Shown here: positions 26,270 to 32,652 of the stretch, one piece after another
Numbering within the stretch: the stretch's first letter is position 1
How the letters are laid out: every line of letters begins with the position of its first letter
From: an uncultured Eubacteriales bacterium
Lineage (GTDB): Bacteria; Bacillota; Clostridia; Oscillospirales; Ruminococcaceae
Assembly (NCBI GenBank): GCA_959605275.1
Contig: CAUHFD010000006.1
Coordinates: 1 to 32,652, forward strand
DNA length: 32,652 bases
Direction of reading: 5' to 3'
Notes under the pieces: generated by a model
What the model was told of the DNA's origin: nothing
Database searches by the model: none
What the model saw: the letters and a program-made list of their open reading frames with translations, nothing else
Translations under genes and position numbers: made by a program

Positions 26270-28300
26270 GGAACGCCGGAGGAAAAAACGCCGGTATCGA
26301 TTTTTCGAGAAGATTTAAATTTTGGAGAGCAGAAATTGCCGGATGTAACAATCCCTCCTTTTTCTCTGTCTGATGTTACCTTTGAAACGAACGCAAGAGG
26401 ATGCGTTTTGACTTTGCCGATGGAAGCATCCGAGCAGTTTTTCGGATTGGGCTTGCAGTTGAAATCGGTGAACCAAACCTGGAAAAAGAAGTGCTTGCGG
26501 GTCAACAGCGATCCGGTGGCAGACACCGGTGACAGTCATGCACCGGTACCGTTTTATCTTTCGACAAAAGGCTACGGTGTTTTGATCGACACTGCGCGAT
26601 ACGCTTCCTTTTATTTCGGCACCCATGTGAAAAACAGCACAAATATTCATGAAAAGGTTGACTGTGCGGCAGATAACACAGCAGATTTGTATGGTGTTCG
26701 TGAAAATCAAGGCGATCAGCGGGTGATTATTGATATTCCCGCCGCTAAAGGAGTGGATGTCTATCTTTTTGGCGGTCCTGATATGTTGACGGCAGTGCAA
26801 AGATATAATCTATTCTCCGGTGGAGGGTGTATGCCGCCCATGTGGGGATTGGGAGTATGGTATCGTGCCTATGTGAATGCACAGGAGAAAGATATTGAAC
26901 AGCTGAGTGCGGACCTTCGATCAGATCATATGCCTTGCGATGTCTTGGGAATGGAACCGGGCTGGCAAACACATTATTATTCCTGCTCCTATATTTGGAA
27001 CGAAGAAAAGTTTCCACATTATCAGAAGATGATAGACGGCCTAAATGAAAAAGGTTATCACGTGAATTTGTGGGAGCACATTTTCATTCATCCGACTGCG
27101 ACCATTTACGATGAATTGTTAGCATTGTCGGGCGATTATCGGGTATGGGATGGTCTTGTGCCTGATTTTTCGTTGCCAGAGGCTGCGAAGATATTCTGCA
27201 ATTATCACCAAAAAACCTTTGTAGAGAAAGGAATTTCCGGCTTTAAGTTTGATGAATGCGACAATTCCGATTTCATTACGTCTCCGTGGTCCTATCCGGA
27301 GGTATCTGCGTTCCCTTCGGGAATGGACGGGGAGCAGATGCACAGCGTAATGGGACTGTTATATCAAAAGATGATCATGCCGGCGTTTGAGAAAACAAAT
27401 CATCGGACTTATGGCGGCGTGCGATCCTCTCATGCACTTGCAGCACCCATGCCGTTTGTTCTATACAGCGATCTTTACGACCATGGGGACTTTGTCAGAG
27501 GAATGGTAAATATGGGGTATAGCGGTTTGCTTTGGACTCCTGAGGTACGGCAATGCCATTCTGCAGAGGAATTAATCAGACGCTTGCAGTCAGTTGTTTT
27601 TTCTCCGATGGCATTGGTGAATGGATGGATGATACCGAATCCGCCGTGGAAGCAATTTGATGAAGAGAAAAACAAAGCCGGTATTTTTTTGGAGGACTCA
27701 GAAAGTTTACAGGAGAATTGCAAAAAGATTCTAAACCTGCGCATGAAGCTGCTGCCGTATTTGTATAGTGCTTTTTATCAGTATACTATAACCGGCAAGC
27801 CACCGTTTCGCGGTCTGCCCTTGGATTATCCGGAGGATGTAAACACTTATCAGATTGAAGACAGCTATATGGTAGGGGATAGCTTGTTGTTTGCTCCTGT
27901 GTTTGAAGGGCAAAAAGGACGAGAAGTATATCTTCCGACAGGAAAATGGTATCATTATTTTACCCATGAGGCTTATGCGGGTGGGAAAACGTACTTCTTT
28001 GATACGGCAATAGAGGATATGTTGCTTTTCGTTAAAGAAAACAGCATTCTTCCGCTCGCACAACCGGTGGAATATGTTACCGAAGATACTGTTTTTGATA
28101 TCACTTTAATGAAATTCGGAACGAGCGGAAGCTGCGTGTTGGTAGAGGACGACGGGGTATCCTTTGATTATCGGATGGGGAAATTTAATCTTATTACGAT
28201 TGATTGGAACGGGACAGAACAGCCATCGATATCCCGATGCGGTTTATTTGAAACAGTACGATATCAGTTTAATCAGTTTGTTTGGTTGTCGGAGGATTAA
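26243..28300 (+). CDS. Glycoside hydrolase family 31 enzyme (alpha-glucosidase/alpha-xylosidase-like)
   Basis: The 685-residue protein has no signal peptide. An N-terminal beta-sandwich (about 1-190) precedes the barrel, which begins near MWGLGVWYRAYVNAQ. GFKFDECD places the catalytic nucleophile at Asp337. The acid/base is probably the Asp in VLYSDLYDHGDF, after GGVRSSHA. A C-terminal beta domain includes GDSLLFAPVFEGQKGREVYL and LPTGKWYHYF, typical of GH31. Family members remove terminal alpha-glucose, alpha-xylose, alpha-galactose or sulfoquinovose; the KFDECDNSDF context does not settle which. The best binding site (CGGAG, 26222-26226) is 16 bases from the ATG, unusually far. Part of its coding region (27625-27952) recurs as a damaged fragment at 29458-29784. 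Confidence 0.92.
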   Translation: MNGIWKYTLGTPEEKTPVSIFREDLNFGEQKLPDVTIPPFSLSDVTFETNARGCVLTLPMEASEQFFGLGLQLKSVNQTWKKKCLRVNSDPVADTGDSHAPVPFYLSTKGYGVLIDTARYASFYFGTHVKNSTNIHEKVDCAADNTADLYGVRENQGDQRVIIDIPAAKGVDVYLFGGPDMLTAVQRYNLFSGGGCMPPMWGLGVWYRAYVNAQEKDIEQLSADLRSDHMPCDVLGMEPGWQTHYYSCSYIWNEEKFPHYQKMIDGLNEKGYHVNLWEHIFIHPTATIYDELLALSGDYRVWDGLVPDFSLPEAAKIFCNYHQKTFVEKGISGFKFDECDNSDFITSPWSYPEVSAFPSGMDGEQMHSVMGLLYQKMIMPAFEKTNHRTYGGVRSSHALAAPMPFVLYSDLYDHGDFVRGMVNMGYSGLLWTPEVRQCHSAEELIRRLQSVVFSPMALVNGWMIPNPPWKQFDEEKNKAGIFLEDSESLQENCKKILNLRMKLLPYLYSAFYQYTITGKPPFRGLPLDYPEDVNTYQIEDSYMVGDSLLFAPVFEGQKGREVYLPTGKWYHYFTHEAYAGGKTYFFDTAIEDMLLFVKENSILPLAQPVEYVTEDTVFDITLMKFGTSGSCVLVEDDGVSFDYRMGKFNLITIDWNGTEQPSISRCGLFETVRYQFNQFVWLSED

Positions 28301-28428
28301 TTTGAACGAGTAAGAATCTGATTTTTACTGATTTCGCGATGAAATCTTGCGATTAAGGATGCCGGTTTTTATTTTAATTTACATAACCTATTGCTTTTCG
28401 ACTGTATTTATTTTAATAATTAATATCT

Positions 28429-28554
28429 ACTGAACAAATCAAAAATTTGATTTGTTCGAACGGTTATCGCAAAAAGCAATCAAAAACCTTGCACTTTGTC
28501 AATTCAAAAATAACAGCGAAATACTTTGCTATCGTTGTTTTTGAATTGTTCAGT
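28429..28554. mobile_element. Possible MITE-like element, 126 bp with 17-bp terminal inverted repeats
   Basis: The left end ACTGAACAAATCAAAAA (28429-28445) matches the reverse complement of the right end TTTTTGAATTGTTCAGT (28538-28554) at 16 of 17 positions. The left end continues into a near-perfect palindrome (28432-28457; 12-base arms, 2-base centre). The right end forms its own hairpin with 28500-28510 (CAATTCAAAAA). There is no coding capacity and no clear target-site duplication, so two independent hairpins or a chance AT-rich structure remain possible. Confidence 0.4.
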
Positions 28555-28579
28555 GAGCATTCATTAGTTTGATATCTAT

Positions 28580-28607
28580 TTGGTTTAAATACACAATGAC
28601 ATATAAT
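28580..28607 (+). promoter_or_regulatory. Candidate promoter for the metallophosphoesterase gene
   Basis: A perfect TATAAT at 28602-28607 is preceded by TTGGTT at 28580-28585 with a 16-base spacer. It lies about 80 bases upstream of the ATG at 28690 and immediately right of the MITE-like element. The -35 match is weak (TTG only), and in AT-rich DNA a chance TATAAT is common. Confidence 0.3.
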
Positions 28608-28689
28608 ATTTTGGCAATAATGTTTATTATTACAATATAAGGAAAGAAATACGTTTTTTAGTTTGTAGAGCGTATATAAGGTATTAAAT

Positions 28690-29493
28690 ATGAAAGTGCT
28701 TGTAATTTCGGATGTACATTCCAATATTCATGCTCTTGAAGCAGTTTCAGCTGCAGAGCCAGATGCCGAACTTGTTTTGTTTGCGGGTGACATGGTGGAT
28801 TTTGGCTATTTTCCCCATGAAGTCATCGAATGGTTTCGCTCAAGAAAATGTATCTGTGTGGCGGGCAATCACGACCGCGGGATAGTTGCTTTATCTCATT
28901 CGGCTGGTGCTGACACAGGGGAAGTGCCCAACTATGCTCAATACAATTTGATGCATATGACAAAAGAGGATTTGGAATATCTTGCCGTTTTGCCAGAAGA
29001 GGCACGCTTTGAAATTGACGGAGTTTCCTATTATATGGCGCATTATTATGGCTCGGATACAGTAGAAAGCGAAGAATATTTCGAACGGCAGTATCTTCGA
29101 CATGAATTTATTGCAAGTTTTGAAAAATTATGGAGAGAAAAAATGCCTGAGTGTCAGACAGAGAAACGACGTGTCATTCTGGGTCACTCCCATCGATCCA
29201 TTACTCTGCGACGAGGCGGAGAAGATATGCTTCTAAATCCGGGTGCGGTAGGATACCAGCTTGGTCCTGATTGCCTATTTGCCCATGGAGCTGACTATAT
29301 GGTTATTGAAAATGGTCAGGTCATGTCTCGTCATGTAGAATATGACGGCGCAATTATTAGGCAGTTTATTGAATCGGTTCCTTTGCAGGAGTCGGCACTA
29401 CAAACAGCAAAAGAGATTTTCCATACCATTCTTTTCCCTGAAAGACGAGAGAGCGAAATGGATGATACCGAATCTGCCGTGGAAGCAATTTGA
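28690..29493 (+). CDS. Calcineurin-like metallophosphoesterase with a chimeric C-terminus
   Basis: The 267-residue protein shows the YfcE-type order of metal-binding motifs: ISDVHSN (Asp8, His10), FAGDMVDFG (Asp34), AGNHDRG (Asn60, His61), YYMAHYYG, LGHSHRS, and NPGAVGYQLGPD. It should hydrolyse phosphomono- or phosphodiesters in the cytoplasm; the substrate cannot be told. The start has a weak TAAGG site. The last 11 codons (29458-29490, MDDTESAVEAI) and the stop are read in a different frame out of DNA homologous to the inside of the GH31 gene, so the native end was lost. The conserved core is complete, so activity may survive. It does not obviously belong to the glycan pathway. Confidence 0.85.
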   Translation: MKVLVISDVHSNIHALEAVSAAEPDAELVLFAGDMVDFGYFPHEVIEWFRSRKCICVAGNHDRGIVALSHSAGADTGEVPNYAQYNLMHMTKEDLEYLAVLPEEARFEIDGVSYYMAHYYGSDTVESEEYFERQYLRHEFIASFEKLWREKMPECQTEKRRVILGHSHRSITLRRGGEDMLLNPGAVGYQLGPDCLFAHGADYMVIENGQVMSRHVEYDGAIIRQFIESVPLQESALQTAKEIFHTILFPERRESEMDDTESAVEAI

Positions 29494-29784
29494 TGAAAAG
29501 AAAAACAAAGCCGGTATTTTTTTGGAGGACTCGGAAAGTTTACAGAAGAACTGCAAAAAGATTTTAAACCTGCGCACGGAGCTATTGCCGTATTTGTATA
29601 GTGCTTTTTATCAGTATACCATAACCGGCAAGCCACCGTTTCGCGGTCTGCCGTTAGATTATCCGGAAGATACAAACACTTATATCATTGAAGACAGCTA
29701 TATGGTAGGGATAGCTTGTTGTTTGCTCCTGTGTTTGAAGGGCAAAAAGGGCGAGAAGTATATCTTCCGACAGGAAAATGGTAT
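29458..29784 (+). pseudogene. Internal fragment of a GH31 gene, frameshifted
   Basis: This 327-bp stretch aligns with 27625-27952 inside the intact GH31, at roughly 94% identity by eye. In the GH31 frame it reads MIPNLPWKQFDEKKNKAGIF, then through PPFRGLPLDYPED to DSYMVG. There a G is missing (GGGAT versus GGGGAT near 29708), which shifts the frame. It lacks the nucleophile, the N-terminus and the C-terminal domain. Homology starts and ends abruptly. Many differences are synonymous (for example GATTCT/GATTTT), so it probably derives from a paralogue or an older copy rather than a fresh duplication. Confidence 0.9.
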
Positions 29785-29865
29785 AGTCTGCTTAATATTT
29801 TAAAAGTTAACGAAGTAGACTTACGCAAAATCGTCCATCAATCTTACTATATGAGGAGAAAAAAC

Positions 29866-31203
29866 ATGTTAAAAGACGCAATGTGGTATAATTATGCAAC
29901 GGCCTTGCAGACTGCTTTATTGCAGGCGAAAGATGAAGGAAAGGATATTTCTAAAGTTGAAAAGGAAGTGACGACTGCAAATATAGATTGTTCTTACACT
30001 TATGAAGAAGATCAGATCGTTGGCAAACTGCTGGATCAAATTGACGCACTTCCTGTGCAGGAAAACTATCCATATGAGGAGCCCTCTATGCTGGATGGAA
30101 TTCACAGACTGCAAATGCCGAATGCGGTAATCAAAAGAGCTTGTGATAGAGAAGAATTGCTCAATAAGATACATGGCGCATGGATCGGACGAGTATCCGG
30201 CTGTATTTTGGGCAAGCCGGTTGAAAACTGGAAATGGGAAATGATCAAAAAGGTTGCTGAAGCAGGTAATAATTATCCGATGGCTGATTATATTGACGGA
30301 AATGTTGACGTAGAGTATGATGATTTTTTAACCAAGGAACGTCTTGCAACGGGATGCTTTAAGAATACGTTGAACGGCTTTGCCCCTGAGGACGATGATA
30401 CCAATTATACAGTAATTGCACTTAAGATCGTTAATACTTATGGACGTGATTTCACCTCGGAAGATGTAGCAGAAGCCTGGCTGCAAAATTTTCCGGTATT
30501 ACATCTGTGCACAGCTGAGCTTGCAGGATATCGTAATATTCTCAATCATATTCTGCCACCGAAATCCGCTTCGTATCGTAACCCATTTAAAGAGTGGATT
30601 GGTGCACAGATAAGAGGAGACTTCTTTGGATATATTAATCCGGGAGAGCCTTTTATTGCGGCAGATATGGCATATCGAGATGCATGTATTACTCATGTCA
30701 AAAACGGAATTTACGGCGAGATGATGATTGCAGCTATGATTGCACAGGCTGCCGTGACAGATGATTTATTAGAAATCGTGCAGACCGGATTGGCAGTTAT
30801 CCCACATACCAGCCGACTGCATGAAGAAATCTGTAATGTTTTGGATTGGTACCAAAGCGGCATCCAATATTGGGATGCTGTGATGAAGGTATTGGATCGA
30901 TATAACCGAGATTGGGCGCATCATGCTGTTCATACTATTCCAAACGCTATGCTGGTAGTCATTGCATTGCTATATGGAGAGAAAGACTTTACTAAAACAC
31001 TTTCTAATGCCGTCATGCCGGGGCTTGACACCGACTGCAATGGCGCCACAGTTGGTTCTATCATTGGAATCATGCTTGGAAGAAATCAAATTGACCCAAA
31101 ATGGATGAGCCGATTTGACGACACCTTGCACACCGGTATCAGCGGATACCAAAGTGTTCGGATATCCGAAATGGCAAAGCAAACGCTGCAGTATATTCAA
31201 TAA
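29866..31203 (+). CDS. ADP-ribosylglycohydrolase-family protein
   Basis: The preferred start is ATG 29866, with GAGGAG at 29853-29858. The frame is open further upstream, but that part is read from the GH31 fragment. The 445-residue protein has the family signature: IGRVSGCILGKPVENW early in the fold, EDDDTNYTVIAL (Glu175-Asp178) and DTDCNGATVGSIIG (Asp388, Asp390), which bind two magnesium ions. Known members cleave N- or O-glycosidic bonds of ADP-ribose, but many homologues in gut Bacillota sit in sugar loci with unknown substrates. Here it is followed after 23 bases by a PfkB kinase, suggesting a two-step route in which a ribosyl-type sugar is freed and then phosphorylated. That is inference. 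Confidence 0.85.
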   Translation: MLKDAMWYNYATALQTALLQAKDEGKDISKVEKEVTTANIDCSYTYEEDQIVGKLLDQIDALPVQENYPYEEPSMLDGIHRLQMPNAVIKRACDREELLNKIHGAWIGRVSGCILGKPVENWKWEMIKKVAEAGNNYPMADYIDGNVDVEYDDFLTKERLATGCFKNTLNGFAPEDDDTNYTVIALKIVNTYGRDFTSEDVAEAWLQNFPVLHLCTAELAGYRNILNHILPPKSASYRNPFKEWIGAQIRGDFFGYINPGEPFIAADMAYRDACITHVKNGIYGEMMIAAMIAQAAVTDDLLEIVQTGLAVIPHTSRLHEEICNVLDWYQSGIQYWDAVMKVLDRYNRDWAHHAVHTIPNAMLVVIALLYGEKDFTKTLSNAVMPGLDTDCNGATVGSIIGIMLGRNQIDPKWMSRFDDTLHTGISGYQSVRISEMAKQTLQYIQ

Positions 31204-31226
31204 AAGCAAGAAAGGAAATCAATATT

Positions 31227-32120
31227 ATGCAAAAGGTGCTGAATTTTGGCTCTTTGAATATTGACTATGTATATACAGTGGAGCATTTTGTATGTCCCGG
31301 TGAAACACTGAATTCTACTTGTATGGAACGTTTTGCAGGCGGTAAAGGCTTGAATCAGTCTATTGCATTGGCACGGGCCGGCGCCCAGGTTGTACATGCG
31401 GGGAAAATTGGTCTGGAGGGCATCTTTTTGAAAGAAACTTTGGATCGTTCCGGTGTAGACACATCCATGATAAAACAGGGGCAAGGTTCTACCGGACATG
31501 CTATTATTCAAGTGGATCAACATGGAGAAAACTGTATTTTGCTATTTGGCGGTACAAATCAGCAGATAGATGAAATATTTGTGGATGAAGTACTGGCGTT
31601 GTTTGAAAAAGATGATATTTTATTGCTGCAAAACGAAATAAATCAGCTGCCGTTGATTGTGAGAAAGGCATATGACAAAGGAATGCGGATTGCACTTAAT
31701 CCATCACCATATGATAAAAATTTATCTGAAGTACCGTTAGAATGTATCCGCTGGTTTATCATGAACGAAATCGAAGGACGAGAGCTTACCGGAATGAATT
31801 CAGCAGATGATATTGTTGATGCGATGCTGATACGGTATCCTCAATGTTGTGTTATGCTGACGCTAGGGAAAAAAGGCGCTGTATATGCCGATAAACAGCA
31901 ACGGTTGTATCAGGATATTTTTGCGACGACGGAAGTGGATACTACGGCTGCAGGAGACACTTTTACCGGCTATTTTCTTGCCGGATTGTTGCAGAATCTG
32001 CCTATGAAAACCATTCTGCGTCGAGCATCATACGCTTCCTCTCTTGCTGTTTCACGCAAAGGAGCATCTGGATCTATTCCCATGTTGAGTGAAGTAGAGA
32101 AGGTTGATAGCATACAATAA
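31227..32120 (+). CDS. PfkB-family sugar kinase (ribokinase-like)
   Basis: The 297-residue protein follows AAAGGA. It has the opening LNFGSLNIDYVYTV, the first PfkB signature FAGGKGLNQSIALARAGAQV and the second signature DTTAAGDTFTGYFLAG, with Asp244 as catalytic base. These support ATP-dependent phosphorylation of a sugar or nucleoside. Length is normal for ribokinases, but the sugar-binding residues do not let me call ribose with certainty. With the ADP-ribosylglycohydrolase-family gene directly upstream it probably forms a two-gene unit, which makes a pentose or nucleoside-type sugar attractive as the shared intermediate. Confidence 0.9.
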   Translation: MQKVLNFGSLNIDYVYTVEHFVCPGETLNSTCMERFAGGKGLNQSIALARAGAQVVHAGKIGLEGIFLKETLDRSGVDTSMIKQGQGSTGHAIIQVDQHGENCILLFGGTNQQIDEIFVDEVLALFEKDDILLLQNEINQLPLIVRKAYDKGMRIALNPSPYDKNLSEVPLECIRWFIMNEIEGRELTGMNSADDIVDAMLIRYPQCCVMLTLGKKGAVYADKQQRLYQDIFATTEVDTTAAGDTFTGYFLAGLLQNLPMKTILRRASYASSLAVSRKGASGSIPMLSEVEKVDSIQ

Positions 32121-32652
32121 TGCTTGGTTAGATAAGTTGATAGGTTGCAACAAAAGAAAGCAGTTTGGATGAAATGAAAATCTTTAATACAATACCAGCT
32201 GATGGCGCTAATTTTATCGTCAGTGCTCCGGATAAGCCATACACAGTGGCATGGTATTACACAAAGATAAAATAACAGCAACGATTGAGTGGGTTTGCCT
32301 ATGCATCAACGCTCTATTACATTACGATAATATTTTCTGTTGCCTTTTGTAACTTGAAGCATAATAAAAGAGAATATGTGATAGGTTTTAACATGAAATA
32401 ACGGGGATTTGCTAAATATCATAATGTTTTATAGACAGAACTGTTATGACACTTTCATAGTTGCGAAAGTTTACTGTTTTCAATCAAAAAATGAATTTTA
32501 AAAATACATTGAATAGGATGTGACAGCGAATGGGGACAGGAATGAGTATAATCATAAAAATCCTGATTATTACAGTATATTTACTGGATGCGATTGGATA
32601 CTGTAATAGTAAAGTCCCATATAACCGTTTAATGTAGGCAAAGATCAAAAGC
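32121..32652 (+). other. Gene-poor right end (532 bp) with two possible coding remnants
   Basis: No full gene is visible. A 33-codon frame at 32174-32275 (MKIFNTIPADGANFIVSAPD at its start) has protein-like composition but no good binding site. A 35-codon hydrophobic frame at 32530-32637 (MSIIIKILIITVYLLDAIGY in its middle) loosely resembles the start of a sodium:solute symporter that stops early at TAG. Both may be decayed gene starts or chance. An inverted repeat at 32569-32607 is listed separately. Confidence 0.35.
32569..32607. other. Inverted repeat near the right edge
   Basis: ATTACAGTAT (32569-32578) is the exact reverse complement of ATACTGTAAT (32598-32607), and the pairing extends by one further T-A pair outward. 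The loop is 19 bases. It has no T-run and lies in AT-rich DNA inside the 35-codon frame. It may be an operator-type dyad for a gene beyond the window, or chance. Confidence 0.3.

Larger units (their letters stand above)
28301..28689 (+). other. 389-bp AT-rich gap holding a MITE-like element and a candidate promoter
   Basis: No gene is visible. A small inverted repeat, GATTTC / GAAATC (28330-28346), lies just behind the GH31 stop, followed by GGTTTTTATTTTAATTT (from 28372), but no stem abuts the T-run. The inverted-repeat element at 28429-28554 and the candidate promoter at 28580-28607 are listed separately. Confidence 0.6.

Noticed and set aside
26315..26800. 161-codon open frame on the minus strand
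   Set aside because: It overlaps the well-supported GH31 N-terminal domain and has no recognisable motif or start signal.
29342..29803. 153-codon plus-strand frame spanning the metallophosphoesterase end and the GH31 fragment
   Set aside because: Its first part is an out-of-frame reading of the metallophosphoesterase and the rest is the frameshifted GH31 fragment. It has no start signal and is treated as a pseudogene.
29716..29865. Upstream in-frame extension of the ADP-ribosylglycohydrolase gene
   Set aside because: The added 50 residues come from the GH31 fragment and junk sequence, and there is a clear GAGGAG before ATG 29866. The fusion is accidental.

Overview
The window looks like part of a low-to-mid-GC Gram-positive (Bacillota) chromosome, most likely an uncultured clostridial gut or rumen glycan degrader. 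Evidence: strong GGAG-type ribosome binding sites, two lipobox lipoproteins, a sortase-type cell-wall anchor, MalF/MalG-type permeases without their own ATPase, and a NHL/YIP1/DUF5696 cluster that I associate with clostridial sugar transport loci. The taxonomic call is inference. Every credible gene is on the + strand.

Region 1 (1-10448) is a carbohydrate uptake operon. It runs: tail of a MalG-type permease, a secreted beta-propeller/TPR-like protein with a C-terminal membrane anchor, a YIP1-family membrane protein, a secreted DUF5696-like protein, a second permease pair, a GH38 alpha-mannosidase and a sugar-binding lipoprotein. Gene spacing is short, with one 4-bp stop/start overlap. Region 2 (10529-17424) holds two large surface proteins. 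One is a wall-anchored protein of six related modules, two of them encoded by a perfect 341-bp direct repeat. The other is a lipoprotein with two pectate-lyase-3-like beta-helix domains.

Region 3 (17650-23379) encodes a DUF6259-like putative glycosidase, a polysaccharide deacetylase (behind a good sigma-A-type promoter at 19823-19851) and a GH78 alpha-L-rhamnosidase. Region 4 (23339-29784) is a recombination mosaic. A second GH38 gene sits between two 142-bp copies of the GH78/GH31 junction, leaving a dead GH31 start on one side and a truncated unknown gene on the other. A GH31 gene follows, then a MITE-like inverted-repeat element, a metallophosphoesterase whose C-terminus is read out of inserted GH31 DNA, and a frameshifted internal fragment of a GH31 paralogue. 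Region 5 (29866-32120) has an ADP-ribosylglycohydrolase-family protein and a PfkB sugar kinase. The last 530 bp contain no convincing gene.

Together the genes suggest that a complex branched glycan is bound or trimmed at the surface, imported as oligosaccharides and dismantled in the cytoplasm. The mannosidases, rhamnosidase, GH31, DUF6259-like protein and deacetylase all lack signal peptides. The actual glycan cannot be told from sequence alone. The most unusual content is the NHL/YIP1/DUF5696 module lying between two permease sets, and the layered insertion and duplication scars around the second GH38 and the GH31 gene.
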